Assembly: GCF_003259505.1 (NCBI RefSeq)
Contig: NZ_QLLK01000014.1
Location: 1-64,000, forward strand
Reading direction: 5' to 3'
Source: Algoriphagus yeomjeoni
Lineage (GTDB): Bacteria > Bacteroidota > Bacteroidia > Cytophagales > Cyclobacteriaceae
DNA: 64,000 bases
Shown: positions 6,871-14,170 of the stretch, in pieces
How positions within the stretch are numbered: position 1 is the stretch's first letter
Layout of the letters: every line of letters starts with the position of its first letter
Notes under the pieces: generated by a model
Database searches by the model: none
Seen by the model: only the letters and a program-made list of their open reading frames with translations
What the model was told of the DNA's origin: nothing
Translations under genes and position numbers: made by a program

Positions 6871-8919
6871 TTAAGCTGGAATCATACCTTCAAGGTAAAG
6901 TAAGAAGGTATATTCTAACGCCATTTCTTTCAGGGAATTAAATCTTCCTGAAGCTCCACCATGTCCAGCATCCATATTCGTATGTAGGAACAGCAACTTA
7001 GAGTCGGTTTTCATTTCCCTTAATTTTGCCACCCACTTTGTAGGCTCCCAATACTGCACCTGACTGTCATGGAGTCCTGAAGTGATCAATAAATTGGGAT
7101 AGTCTTTGGCTTCTACGTTATCATAGGGCGAATATGAAAGCATGTATTCGTAATAATCCTTATTCTTTGGGTTACCCCATTCTTGAAATTCTCCTGTTGT
7201 CAAAGGAATACTTTCGTCCAGCATGGTAGTCACTACATCTACAAAAGGAACTGCTGCAATCAGTCCATTGAATAAATCAGGTCGCATATTCATCACAGCA
7301 CCCATCAATAGTCCTCCAGCACTTCCTCCCATGCCATATAAATGAGATGGTGAAGTGTATTTTTGAGATATTAGGTATTCCGCACAGGTGATGTAATCCG
7401 TGAATGTGTTTCGCTTTTTGAGCATTTTCCCATCTTCATACCATATTCGGCCGAGGTCTTCTCCGCCACGGATATGTGCGATTGCAAACACAAAGCCTCT
7501 ATCCAATAAACTTAAACGACTGCTGGAGAAATAAGCATCCATGCTAAAACCATAGGAGCCATAGGAGTAGAGTAAAAGTGGGTTTTCTCCCTGAGGAGAG
7601 AATTTGTCGATTCTATAAACCAAAGAAATTGGCACCATGACGCCATCATCTGCTTTTGCCCATATTCGAGCAGAAGTGTACTGAGTACTATCATAACCTC
7701 CTATGATTTCTTGTTGCTTCAGCAAAGTTTTCTCCTTGGTCACCATGTGGTAATCAAAAGTACTGGCTGGAGTTACAAGAGAATTGTAGCCAAATCGCAG
7801 AATGGAAGTATCAAACTCTGGGTTTGTACTTATCCAGGCGGTGTAGGTTTCATCCTCAAATTCTAGGGAATGACCAGCAGTTCCATCCCATGGTTTGATG
7901 TTGATTTTGCAAAGTCCTTTTGATCTTTCTTGGACTACCAGAAAATGTGAGAAAATATCAAAGTCTTCTAACAATACTGTGTCGCGATGCTCAATTACAT
8001 CCTCCCAGGTTTCTATACCAGGGCTGTTGATGGGTGCTTTTACTAGCTTGAAGTTCTGTGCTTCATGATTTGTTCTGATCCAGAAGTGATCCTGATAATG
8101 ATCTGCGGCATACTCCAAGTATGGAATTCTGGCTTGAAGCAATGTGAATTCTCCGCTGGGATTGGAGGAATCCAAAAACCTCATTTCAGAAGAAATTGTG
8201 CTTTCAGAATGGATAAGAATGTATTTTTCAGATTTAGTCTTATGAACTACGCATGAAAATTCCTCATCCTTTTCTTCATAAATCAGGCGGTCCTCAGTAA
8301 TAGGTGAACCAAGTTTATGTGAATAGATCTGAAAGGATCGAAGTGTGTCAGGATCTTGCTTGGAGTAGAAAAGCGTTTGATTATCTGCAGCCCAGACAAA
8401 ATTACCAGTAGTAGCAGGAATGTAATCGGGTAGGATGTCTCCGGTTTCAAGGTCTTTGAAATGTATTTCATAGATTCTTCTGCCTACTGCATCAGCGGCA
8501 AAAGCTAGGGTTTTAAGATTGGGAGTGGCTGCCGTTCCGCCAACGTGATAGTAGGCCTTGCCTTCTGCAAGTGAATTAACGTTCAAGAAAATCTCTTCCG
8601 GCGCCTCTAAACCTCCTTTTTTACGGCAGTACAGTGGGTATTCTCCTCCAGTCTCATATTTCACATACCAGTAATACCCGGATTTGAGGTAAGGAACACT
8701 TTCGTCATCCTCCTTAACCCGACTTTTCATTTCCTGGAAAAGCTCTTCCTGAAATTTTTCGGTTGATTTCAGACTTGATTTTAAGTAATCGTTCTCAGCA
8801 TTTAAATATTCTATAACCTCTGGGTTTTCTCTTTCTCGCATCCAATAATAGTTATCAATGCGCTGATGTCCGTGTGTCTCTAGCAGCTGGGCTATTTTTT
8901 TGGCTTTTGGTGCCTGCAT
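6871..8919 (-). CDS. ptrB: Oligopeptidase B (protease II, family S9A)
   Basis: A serine peptidase of the prolyl oligopeptidase family that cleaves short peptides after basic residues. The 682 residues comprise an N-terminal seven-bladed beta-propeller (roughly 75-400) and a C-terminal alpha/beta hydrolase domain. The catalytic triad is readable: GGSAGG with Ser533, SGLHDSQVQYWEP with Asp618, and MDAGHGG with His653, almost the same numbers as in E. coli oligopeptidase B. The start has the typical QAPKAKKI and HGHQRIDNYYWMRE segments. There is no signal peptide, so it is cytoplasmic. Single-gene unit by spacing. Confidence 0.95.
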   Translation of the reverse strand: MQAPKAKKIAQLLETHGHQRIDNYYWMRERENPEVIEYLNAENDYLKSSLKSTEKFQEELFQEMKSRVKEDDESVPYLKSGYYWYVKYETGGEYPLYCRKKGGLEAPEEIFLNVNSLAEGKAYYHVGGTAATPNLKTLAFAADAVGRRIYEIHFKDLETGDILPDYIPATTGNFVWAADNQTLFYSKQDPDTLRSFQIYSHKLGSPITEDRLIYEEKDEEFSCVVHKTKSEKYILIHSESTISSEMRFLDSSNPSGEFTLLQARIPYLEYAADHYQDHFWIRTNHEAQNFKLVKAPINSPGIETWEDVIEHRDTVLLEDFDIFSHFLVVQERSKGLCKINIKPWDGTAGHSLEFEDETYTAWISTNPEFDTSILRFGYNSLVTPASTFDYHMVTKEKTLLKQQEIIGGYDSTQYTSARIWAKADDGVMVPISLVYRIDKFSPQGENPLLLYSYGSYGFSMDAYFSSSRLSLLDRGFVFAIAHIRGGEDLGRIWYEDGKMLKKRNTFTDYITCAEYLISQKYTSPSHLYGMGGSAGGLLMGAVMNMRPDLFNGLIAAVPFVDVVTTMLDESIPLTTGEFQEWGNPKNKDYYEYMLSYSPYDNVEAKDYPNLLITSGLHDSQVQYWEPTKWVAKLREMKTDSKLLFLHTNMDAGHGGASGRFNSLKEMALEYTFLLYLEGMIPA

Positions 8920-9106
8920 TTTTATTGAGTAGTTAAGCTTGCAATGTTAAGGAAAAAAATGGGGTCAGAGTTCGCTTTTTAGTTCAAATATGAGGCACAA
9001 ACTGCACTTTTTATTTATTAAAATGACTTAGATATAGTTTATGTCTTGGATTGGAAAATAATTTTTAAAATATTCCCTATATCATTTAACCATTAACCAA
9101 AAACGT

Positions 9107-9523
9107 ATGGGATTTCTTAAAGAGTTTAAAGAGTTTGCTGTCAAAGGCAACGTAGTCGATCTAGCAGTTGCTGTTATAATAGGCGGTGCTTTTGGTAAGA
9201 TCGTCGCCTCATTTGTCAAGGACATCGTAATGCCTCCAATAGGAGTCCTGCTGGGTGGAGTAGAATTTACTGACTTGGCCATCGTGCTGAAAGAGACTAG
9301 TATAGGCCCCGCTGGAGAAGAGCTGGGACCAGTTTTGCTGACCTATGGTATCTTCATCCAAAATGTTGTCGATTTCGTAATCATCGCCTTGGTAATCTTT
9401 ATAGCTGTGAAGGGAATCAATAATATGAAAAAGAAAGAAGCTGCAGCACCAACTCCGCCACCTCCAGCACTTTCTAAATCTGAGGTATTGCTTGAAGAAA
9501 TTAGAGATCTTCTAAAAAAGTAA
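9107..9523 (+). CDS. mscL: Large-conductance mechanosensitive channel MscL
   Basis: A homo-oligomeric inner-membrane channel that opens under membrane tension to release solutes in hypo-osmotic shock. The 138 residues begin with the conserved amphipathic helix [33 protein letters not shown], followed by the first membrane segment, a periplasmic loop, a second segment near 75-100, and a C-terminal helical bundle ([16 protein letters not shown]) after a Pro-rich linker. The length is typical. It is transcribed alone, divergent from ptrB, and ends at a shared terminator. Confidence 0.96.
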   Translation: MGFLKEFKEFAVKGNVVDLAVAVIIGGAFGKIVASFVKDIVMPPIGVLLGGVEFTDLAIVLKETSIGPAGEELGPVLLTYGIFIQNVVDFVIIALVIFIAVKGINNMKKKEAAAPTPPPPALSKSEVLLEEIRDLLKK

Positions 9524-9528
9524 ACAAA

Positions 9529-9559
9529 TAAAAAAAGCGGCATTAAGCCGCTTTTTTTA
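9529..9559. terminator. Bidirectional terminator between mscL and the LTXXQ-like gene
   Basis: AAAAAAGCGGC, a 5-base ATTAA loop, then GCCGCTTTTTTT. A and T runs flank the stem on both sides, so it can serve both convergent genes. It overlaps the last bases of the minus-strand gene. Confidence 0.85.
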
Positions 9560-9997
9560 TTTCTTATCCTCGTCTCTTCGTCTCTGCCAAATATGTCTGG
9601 CAAATTCTCTGTTAAGGCCATCCAACCGAATGATTTGATTATAGGTGATCACCCCAGATAGATCTTTCACGAATTTTTCCTCGTCAGTAATCAACTTGCG
9701 TTGGATTTCAAATTTTTTGGAAATTCTATTCTTAGCTTCTGTTTCTGACAAATCTAAGTCTCTGGTTCTTCCTAGCTCTGACATTTCTTTGAGACTTTTC
9801 TCCCTTGCATCATTGAAGACATTATATATAGGCCAGAATTTTTGTGCTTGTTCAGGTTTCAGATCCAATCTAGTGGTTATAAAAGCTACCCTAGCCGCTT
9901 CTAGTTTTTCACGATCATATCTATCATCAGGGCGCTGGGCTTTAGTAGATCCTATTACCAGGAAAAACATAAGTGCTATTATTATAATTTTTTTCAT
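9557..9997 (-). CDS. Periplasmic Spy/CpxP-like (LTXXQ-type) helical protein
   Basis: A signal peptide ends near STKAQ (residues 1-21). The mature part is a charged helical protein with LDLKPEQAQKFWPIYN and a later LSGVITYNQIIRLDGLNREF, resembling the LTXXQ motif family to which Spy, CpxP and metal-resistance sensors belong. It is the last gene of a cluster with an ECF sigma factor and a one-span membrane protein, so an envelope-stress sensing or chaperone role is inferred. The 125-bp gap before it holds a dispersed repeat. Confidence 0.75.
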   Translation of the reverse strand: MKKIIIIALMFFLVIGSTKAQRPDDRYDREKLEAARVAFITTRLDLKPEQAQKFWPIYNVFNDAREKSLKEMSELGRTRDLDLSETEAKNRISKKFEIQRKLITDEEKFVKDLSGVITYNQIIRLDGLNREFARHIWQRRRDEDKK

Positions 9998-10015
9998 CTG
10001 CTTATTTTTTAATTG

Positions 10016-10042
10016 TCATCCCGATAGCTATCAGGAGGAATT
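10016..10042. repeat. Dispersed palindromic repeat, copy 1 (GTCATCC...GAGGAAT)
   Basis: GTCAT followed by the near-palindrome CCCGATAGCTATCAGG and GAGGAAT. It shares this order with longer copies at 46838 and 49590. It sits between two genes of the sigma-factor cluster. Confidence 0.65.
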
Positions 10043-10122
10043 TTTTTGGGTGATTAATAATCCCTCTTCGAGCTGAATTTTGGAATGCCTTAATGAAGTT
10101 GTCAGGCTATAGTTTTTTAAGA

Positions 10123-10482
10123 TTAATACCAATTTTGATCAGTTTCATCGATATACTCTACTTCATAAATCATTTCTTCCGCAATGATTTGATCTAATAT
10201 TTCTTCTGGGTTATCCACCATACTGAGTACATCTTCAGCGGTCCAGAATTGACTTTCTATGTATAGAGAAACTTCTTCATCCATAGAAAAATCTTCTACC
10301 TGAGAATTGAAAGTGTTGAATTGCCAAACCCCTAAGCAAACGACAAGGACTGCAGCTGCTGCTGCGTATTTCATCCAGTTGATAGATCGATTAGGTTTGA
10401 TTCTATCCATTATATTATCTGGGAGACTTTCGAAGTAATTATCGGGTGCCTTGAAATCCTTTATTTTTGGAATTTTTTGCAT
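10123..10482 (-). CDS. Single-span membrane protein, putative anti-sigma partner
   Basis: A 119-residue protein with a cytoplasmic N-terminus (KDFKAPDNYFESLPDNIMDRI, a pattern frequent next to Bacteroidota ECF sigma genes), one membrane segment at about 38-54 (MKYAAAAAVLVVCLGVW) and an acidic C-terminal part outside. It lies 34 bases downstream of the sigma gene. An anti-sigma role is inferred from position and topology only; no zinc-binding HxxxCxxC motif is present. Confidence 0.7.
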   Translation of the reverse strand: MQKIPKIKDFKAPDNYFESLPDNIMDRIKPNRSINWMKYAAAAAVLVVCLGVWQFNTFNSQVEDFSMDEEVSLYIESQFWTAEDVLSMVDNPEEILDQIIAEEMIYEVEYIDETDQNWY

Positions 10483-10516
10483 GGTATAAGTTTAGACTGG
10501 GTTGAGGGTCAATAGT

Positions 10517-11065
10517 TTATTCTAATGTTAAGGAATGTTCGATTTTTTTTACAGCATGGTGATAACTGGCCTTTAGCGCACCTATAGTGGTACCTGTGAT
10601 TTCAGACATTTCCTCGTAGGTAAGTTCCTCTTGGTACTTCAAATGGAATACTAGCCTTTGCTTATCAGGCAGGGTTAGCAATGCTTTTTGGAGTAGGCGT
10701 TGTATTTCGTCTCCATCTATATTGCCAGGTTGATCAATATAAGATTCCATTTTCTCTTGATGATCATCAATCGAGAAGAAGTTCCTTTTTTTCTTCTTTT
10801 CTAAGAAGGTCAACGATTCATTGGTGGCAATTCTATAAAGCCATGTAAAGAGGCTTGATTGTCCTTGAAACTTATCGATGTGGTGATGAGCCTTGATAAA
10901 GGTGTTTTGGGTGATATCATCAGCATCTTCATGAATCAAAACCATTCTCCTGATCACATGATATACTCGCTTTTGGTAAGCCTGGATTAACTGCCTGAAA
11001 CCCACGTCCCTTGTTTTGGGATCTTGTATGAGTTGGAGGATTTCCTGGTCACCGTTTTTATTCAT
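10517..11065 (-). CDS. ECF-type RNA polymerase sigma factor
   Basis: A 182-residue sigma-70 family protein with region 2 (residues about 25-95, including DADDITQNTFIKAHHHIDKF and FTWLYRIATNESL) for minus-10 recognition and core binding, and region 4 (about 125-178, LTYEEMSEITGTTIGALKASYHHAVKKIE) for minus-35 recognition. Regions 1.1 and 3 are absent, as in ECF sigmas. It heads a cluster with a one-span membrane protein and an LTXXQ-type periplasmic protein, a common layout for envelope-responsive sigma systems. Confidence 0.93.
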   Translation of the reverse strand: MNKNGDQEILQLIQDPKTRDVGFRQLIQAYQKRVYHVIRRMVLIHEDADDITQNTFIKAHHHIDKFQGQSSLFTWLYRIATNESLTFLEKKKKRNFFSIDDHQEKMESYIDQPGNIDGDEIQRLLQKALLTLPDKQRLVFHLKYQEELTYEEMSEITGTTIGALKASYHHAVKKIEHSLTLE

Positions 11066-11167
11066 TAGCCTTTTAGACCTAATTTAAGGAAAAGGGTTTA
11101 GTGAGCCAGTAAAAAATCAGGTTTAAGTCTTGGTTTTCAGAGAGAAATATTCTGAAAGATATTGAAA

Positions 11168-12088
11168 TTAAATTTCTAGGATATAATCTAGAATGCCGGC
11201 ATTCTTCCCTTTAGGTCTTGTCACCAAGAGTGGTATACTATCATTGTACTGGATTAATCTTTCAGCCATACTTCCTATGAATAGGGCAGTGGCAGCGGTG
11301 CGTCCTTTGGCACCAATGATTATCCCATCCGCATCTATTTCCTTTGCTTTTGCTACGATCTCCTCTACCGGATCATCGTTGACGTCTTGAGTATAGACTG
11401 GGGTTATTTTATTCCCTTTTGTATCTATTTTCCGGATGAATTTCTTGTAATTTATTTCAGCATGCATTCGCATAATCTGCGTGAATTCATCGTAGGTCTT
11501 TCCTGTGTAGTGATAGCCAGATGGTACTGTGAATACGTTCTGGCATACGATTTCAAGTCCGCCATGCTTTTCAGCAATCATAATTGCTTCTTCCAATGCA
11601 TCTTTTGAATAATCAGAGAAATCACTTGGAACGAGAAGGCGCTTCATTTTAGTCTTAGACCCTTCAGGTACTATTAGCAGAGAGCAGCTTGCTCTTCTAG
11701 CTAATCTCGTGGATGCGACTCCAGTTCCAGGTAAATGCACTTTTCTGCCGATAAGGATCATGTCCGCTGATTTTTCCTCAGCCAGTTTCAGGATTTTTTT
11801 AGAAAGCGAACCCTCTTTTACTATGTAGTTCAGAGATATGCCTTTGGGGTGATTGAAATGCTCCTTCACCATTGATTCCATAGCTTCCTGCCTCTCATTG
11901 ATCATATTCTCGATCAAATTCGGGAACTCCTCAAGTACCTCCTTAGGAATACTGAGGTTTTTAATCACATTTACGAAGTAGATTTTTTTGGTTTGATTCA
12001 CCTGAGCAATAAAAGCTGCATGCTGAATCAAGGTTTGATCCAGAGAGGTTTGATCCAGGCAAACGACCATTTTTTTAATCAAATACAT
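11168..12088 (-). CDS. Tandem universal stress protein
   Basis: Two UspA domains in one chain (about 1-150 and 155-306). The first ends GRKVHLPGTGVASTRLARRASCSLLIVP. The second has IGAKGRTAATALFIGSMAERLI followed by PLLVTRP. The G-2x-G-9x-G(S/T) type nucleotide loops suggest ATP binding. It is cytoplasmic and monocistronic by spacing. The specific stress is not readable. A minus-7 box lies about 25 bases upstream. Confidence 0.92.
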   Translation of the reverse strand: MYLIKKMVVCLDQTSLDQTLIQHAAFIAQVNQTKKIYFVNVIKNLSIPKEVLEEFPNLIENMINERQEAMESMVKEHFNHPKGISLNYIVKEGSLSKKILKLAEEKSADMILIGRKVHLPGTGVASTRLARRASCSLLIVPEGSKTKMKRLLVPSDFSDYSKDALEEAIMIAEKHGGLEIVCQNVFTVPSGYHYTGKTYDEFTQIMRMHAEINYKKFIRKIDTKGNKITPVYTQDVNDDPVEEIVAKAKEIDADGIIIGAKGRTAATALFIGSMAERLIQYNDSIPLLVTRPKGKNAGILDYILEI

Positions 12089-12112
12089 AAAGCGCCAATG
12101 GTTTTAGAAATG

Positions 12113-12120
12113 CAAATTTA
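12113..12120 (-). promoter_or_regulatory. Minus-7 box TAAATTTG for the universal stress gene
   Basis: An exact TAnnTTTG match on the minus strand, giving a leader of roughly 20 nt before the ATG at 12088. No good minus-33 element is seen. Confidence 0.4.
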
Positions 12121-12306
12121 ACAGTATTACGAGTAAATCTTTAAGATATCTGTAAAATATAATTTTGAATTATCCTGATATTCATCTTATTGTAACTATA
12201 TGTGGTTTGAGATGGTAGAAAAACTGAAATAATATTCGGAACTATTGGGTTGAGACCCAAGGATTTTGAACATGATTCTAATACATATTCGGAATCATCC
12301 TCCAGA

Positions 12307-12341
12307 TTTGCCAACCTGCCGTGTAATAAATCGTATATTTG
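12307..12341 (+). promoter_or_regulatory. Promoter for the structured RNA
   Basis: TTTG (12307-12310) and TATATTTG (12334-12341, exact TAnnTTTG) with a 23-base spacer. The expected start, about 5 bases past the box, coincides with the first base of the RNA closing stem at 12346. A separate hairpin, TTGGGT/ACCCAA with a TGAG loop, lies upstream at 12245-12260. Confidence 0.55.
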
Positions 12342-12345
12342 CACT

Positions 12346-12544
12346 GTCCGGATCGCCGACATGTTCAAACTTCACAAATTACAAATTTACCGAGTGAAGC
12401 CCTTCCCAAAAGCAGGCCTCACCCCGATGAAAATTGGGGCCTCGATTCGAAAGAGTCAGGATAACAGTGGAAGTTTGCGGTTAACAGGCAGCTCAAATCT
12501 TGTCAAGTAGGAGGTTTGCAACACTCTAAGATCCGGACTTTTTT
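12346..12544 (+). ncRNA. Candidate structured small RNA, about 199 nt, unidentified family
   Basis: The first nine bases, GTCCGGATC (12346-12354), pair perfectly with GATCCGGAC (12530-12538), which is followed by six T, so the two ends form a closing stem that doubles as terminator. Inside, CAAACTTCAC (12366-12375) pairs with 12467-12477 with one bulge. CCCCGAT/ATTGGGG (12422-12439) and GATTC/GAGTC (12444-12457) are hairpins, each with a GAAA tetraloop. A TATATTTG box sits right before it. It does not match tmRNA, RNase P or SRP RNA as I know them; a 6S-like RNA is possible by size only. The 3' end overlaps the convergent flippase gene by 19 bases. Confidence 0.6.
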
Positions 12545-14001
12545 ATTTTATTTTTTACCCATTTCCACTCTTCATTTCCAACTCCTAATAATTTTGACCA
12601 AAACAGATAAAGGCCAAGAACCAATAAACTGGTGACTAGGATGTTTGGAATAGGAGAAAGAGAAAATGGATTGAAATACCCAGGACCAAAAGCTGTTACT
12701 CCAACGAAAATTATTTTTAATGTGTCTCTGGAGAAAGGATCAAAACCTAATCTGATTTTTAAGAATAAATATTTCACAAAATTGAACAGAAACATCACTG
12801 CAACTGATGCCAAGGCAGCTCCTTCTATTCCATAGATTGGAATAAGAAGGTAATTCAACCCTACAATGAGTACACTCATTCCAATTGTAGCAATCAAATT
12901 GAATCGGTAATGCTTGGAAAAAACCAGGATTTCACTGTTTACGGAGAATACGACATCAAATAATTTCCCCAAACCAATCAGAACTACTACATGCTTACCT
13001 GCTTCGTAGATTTCCCGATTTGGAATAAAATAATACAACGCATCCAAATTGGCGCATATTCCAACGAATAGGAGTAAGCAGATGTAAAGTTGACGGTTTG
13101 AAATTTGCTTATACAGGGCATTTATTTCTTCAAGATTTTCTTTGGCAAAATGGTCTGCTATCACAGGCATAACCACCTGAGAAATCGCTCTTCTAGGTAG
13201 TTCTATTACCAAAGCCATGCTAAAAGCAATGGTATAAATTGCATTTGCTTCTAGGCTGATCATGGAGCTCACCATGATGCTATCAATCTTCATTATCAAA
13301 GTGGAAGCTGCAGTAGCCAAGAAAGTAATGAGGCTAAACTGAAGGAAGGAGGTTCGAAAACCTTTCGGAAAGGTGTTCCAGCGGAAATCAAATTTTAAAA
13401 CTCCCAGCCAAAGTAAATAGATTAATACTCCCAAAAAGGCTAACCCATAGACTAGCACTAGTCCTTGCATTACTTGTTGGAAGCTGATCCATTTAAGCAA
13501 ATATGCTCCTACCAAAACCCCTGTCAAAAGACGTAGAAACACCTCTCTAACGAGTGTGGGGACCGCCACTTTTACAAAAGATCGACTGTAAGCATCCAGT
13601 ATACTACTCAAAAGGGCAAATAGAGTAATAAGAAGTATGACTCCGAAAAAGTCTATTACTTCGGGAGAGTTAACCGCAAAAAGGTTGATGATTTGGGTTC
13701 TGAATCCTAGAAATATGGCGCTAACCACTGCAAACCCGGCCATCGATAAGGCTAAGCCATAACTGAGAAAAGCCGATTGATTTGATTTGAGTTGAGGGAA
13801 AAAGCGTGTGATTCCATGCCCAACGCCCAGCTGGGCAAAGGGAACAAAGAGTAAACCTATGTCTTGGATTGTTCGAAATGTACCTAACTCAGATGCGTCT
13901 AAGGCATAAGGATAAAGCCAAAGAACATTGACATAACCTATGACTACTCCCAGGTAAGAAAAAATGGTGGTTTGAATACTCTGCTTGGCTACTTTGCCCA
14001 T
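12526..14001 (-). CDS. Polysaccharide flippase-like membrane protein (MOP superfamily)
   Basis: A 491-residue integral membrane protein with about 12-14 hydrophobic segments and the N-terminal pattern QTTIFSYLGVVIGYVNVLWLYPYAL typical of Wzx/RfbX oligosaccharide flippases in the MOP superfamily. These move lipid-linked glycans across the inner membrane. No glycosyltransferase genes are adjacent, so the substrate is unknown. The last codons lie in the terminator stem of the convergent small RNA. Confidence 0.88.
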   Translation of the reverse strand: MGKVAKQSIQTTIFSYLGVVIGYVNVLWLYPYALDASELGTFRTIQDIGLLFVPFAQLGVGHGITRFFPQLKSNQSAFLSYGLALSMAGFAVVSAIFLGFRTQIINLFAVNSPEVIDFFGVILLITLFALLSSILDAYSRSFVKVAVPTLVREVFLRLLTGVLVGAYLLKWISFQQVMQGLVLVYGLAFLGVLIYLLWLGVLKFDFRWNTFPKGFRTSFLQFSLITFLATAASTLIMKIDSIMVSSMISLEANAIYTIAFSMALVIELPRRAISQVVMPVIADHFAKENLEEINALYKQISNRQLYICLLLFVGICANLDALYYFIPNREIYEAGKHVVVLIGLGKLFDVVFSVNSEILVFSKHYRFNLIATIGMSVLIVGLNYLLIPIYGIEGAALASVAVMFLFNFVKYLFLKIRLGFDPFSRDTLKIIFVGVTAFGPGYFNPFSLSPIPNILVTSLLVLGLYLFWSKLLGVGNEEWKWVKNKIKKSGS

Positions 14002-14052
14002 GAGCTTAAAAGTATCAAAAAACTGGCATTAAGAGATTATTTGAGGTAAAAA

Positions 14053-14169
14053 TCAGGACTTGGCGCACTTATCACATCCTGCTTCAGTTTTTGATTTGAA
14101 GAAATACTTCTTTACCAAAAATGCCAAAGCTGCTATAACTATTACTCCAATTACTATTTCCTGCCACAT
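14053..14169 (-). CDS. FeoB-associated Cys-rich membrane protein (38 aa)
   Basis: A small gene one base after the feoB stop (TAA, one base, ATG). The protein is MWQEIVIGVIVIAALAFLV, one membrane span, then a short basic linker and a tail ending AGCDKCAKS with a CxxC pair. Size, topology, Cys pair and position match the FeoB-associated Cys-rich membrane proteins that take the place of FeoC in many Bacteroidota. A role in assembling or regulating the ferrous iron transporter is inferred from that family. Confidence 0.85.
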   Translation of the reverse strand: MWQEIVIGVIVIAALAFLVKKYFFKSKTEAGCDKCAKS

Positions 14170-14170
14170 G

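Noticed and set aside
11138..11157. Terminator after the universal stress gene
   Set aside because: TTTCAGA/TCTGAAA pairs but no T run follows on the minus strand.
12250..12510. 86-codon plus-strand frame and a 49-codon one from 12361
   Set aside because: Both lie across the candidate promoter and structured RNA; the pairing pattern explains the region better than coding.
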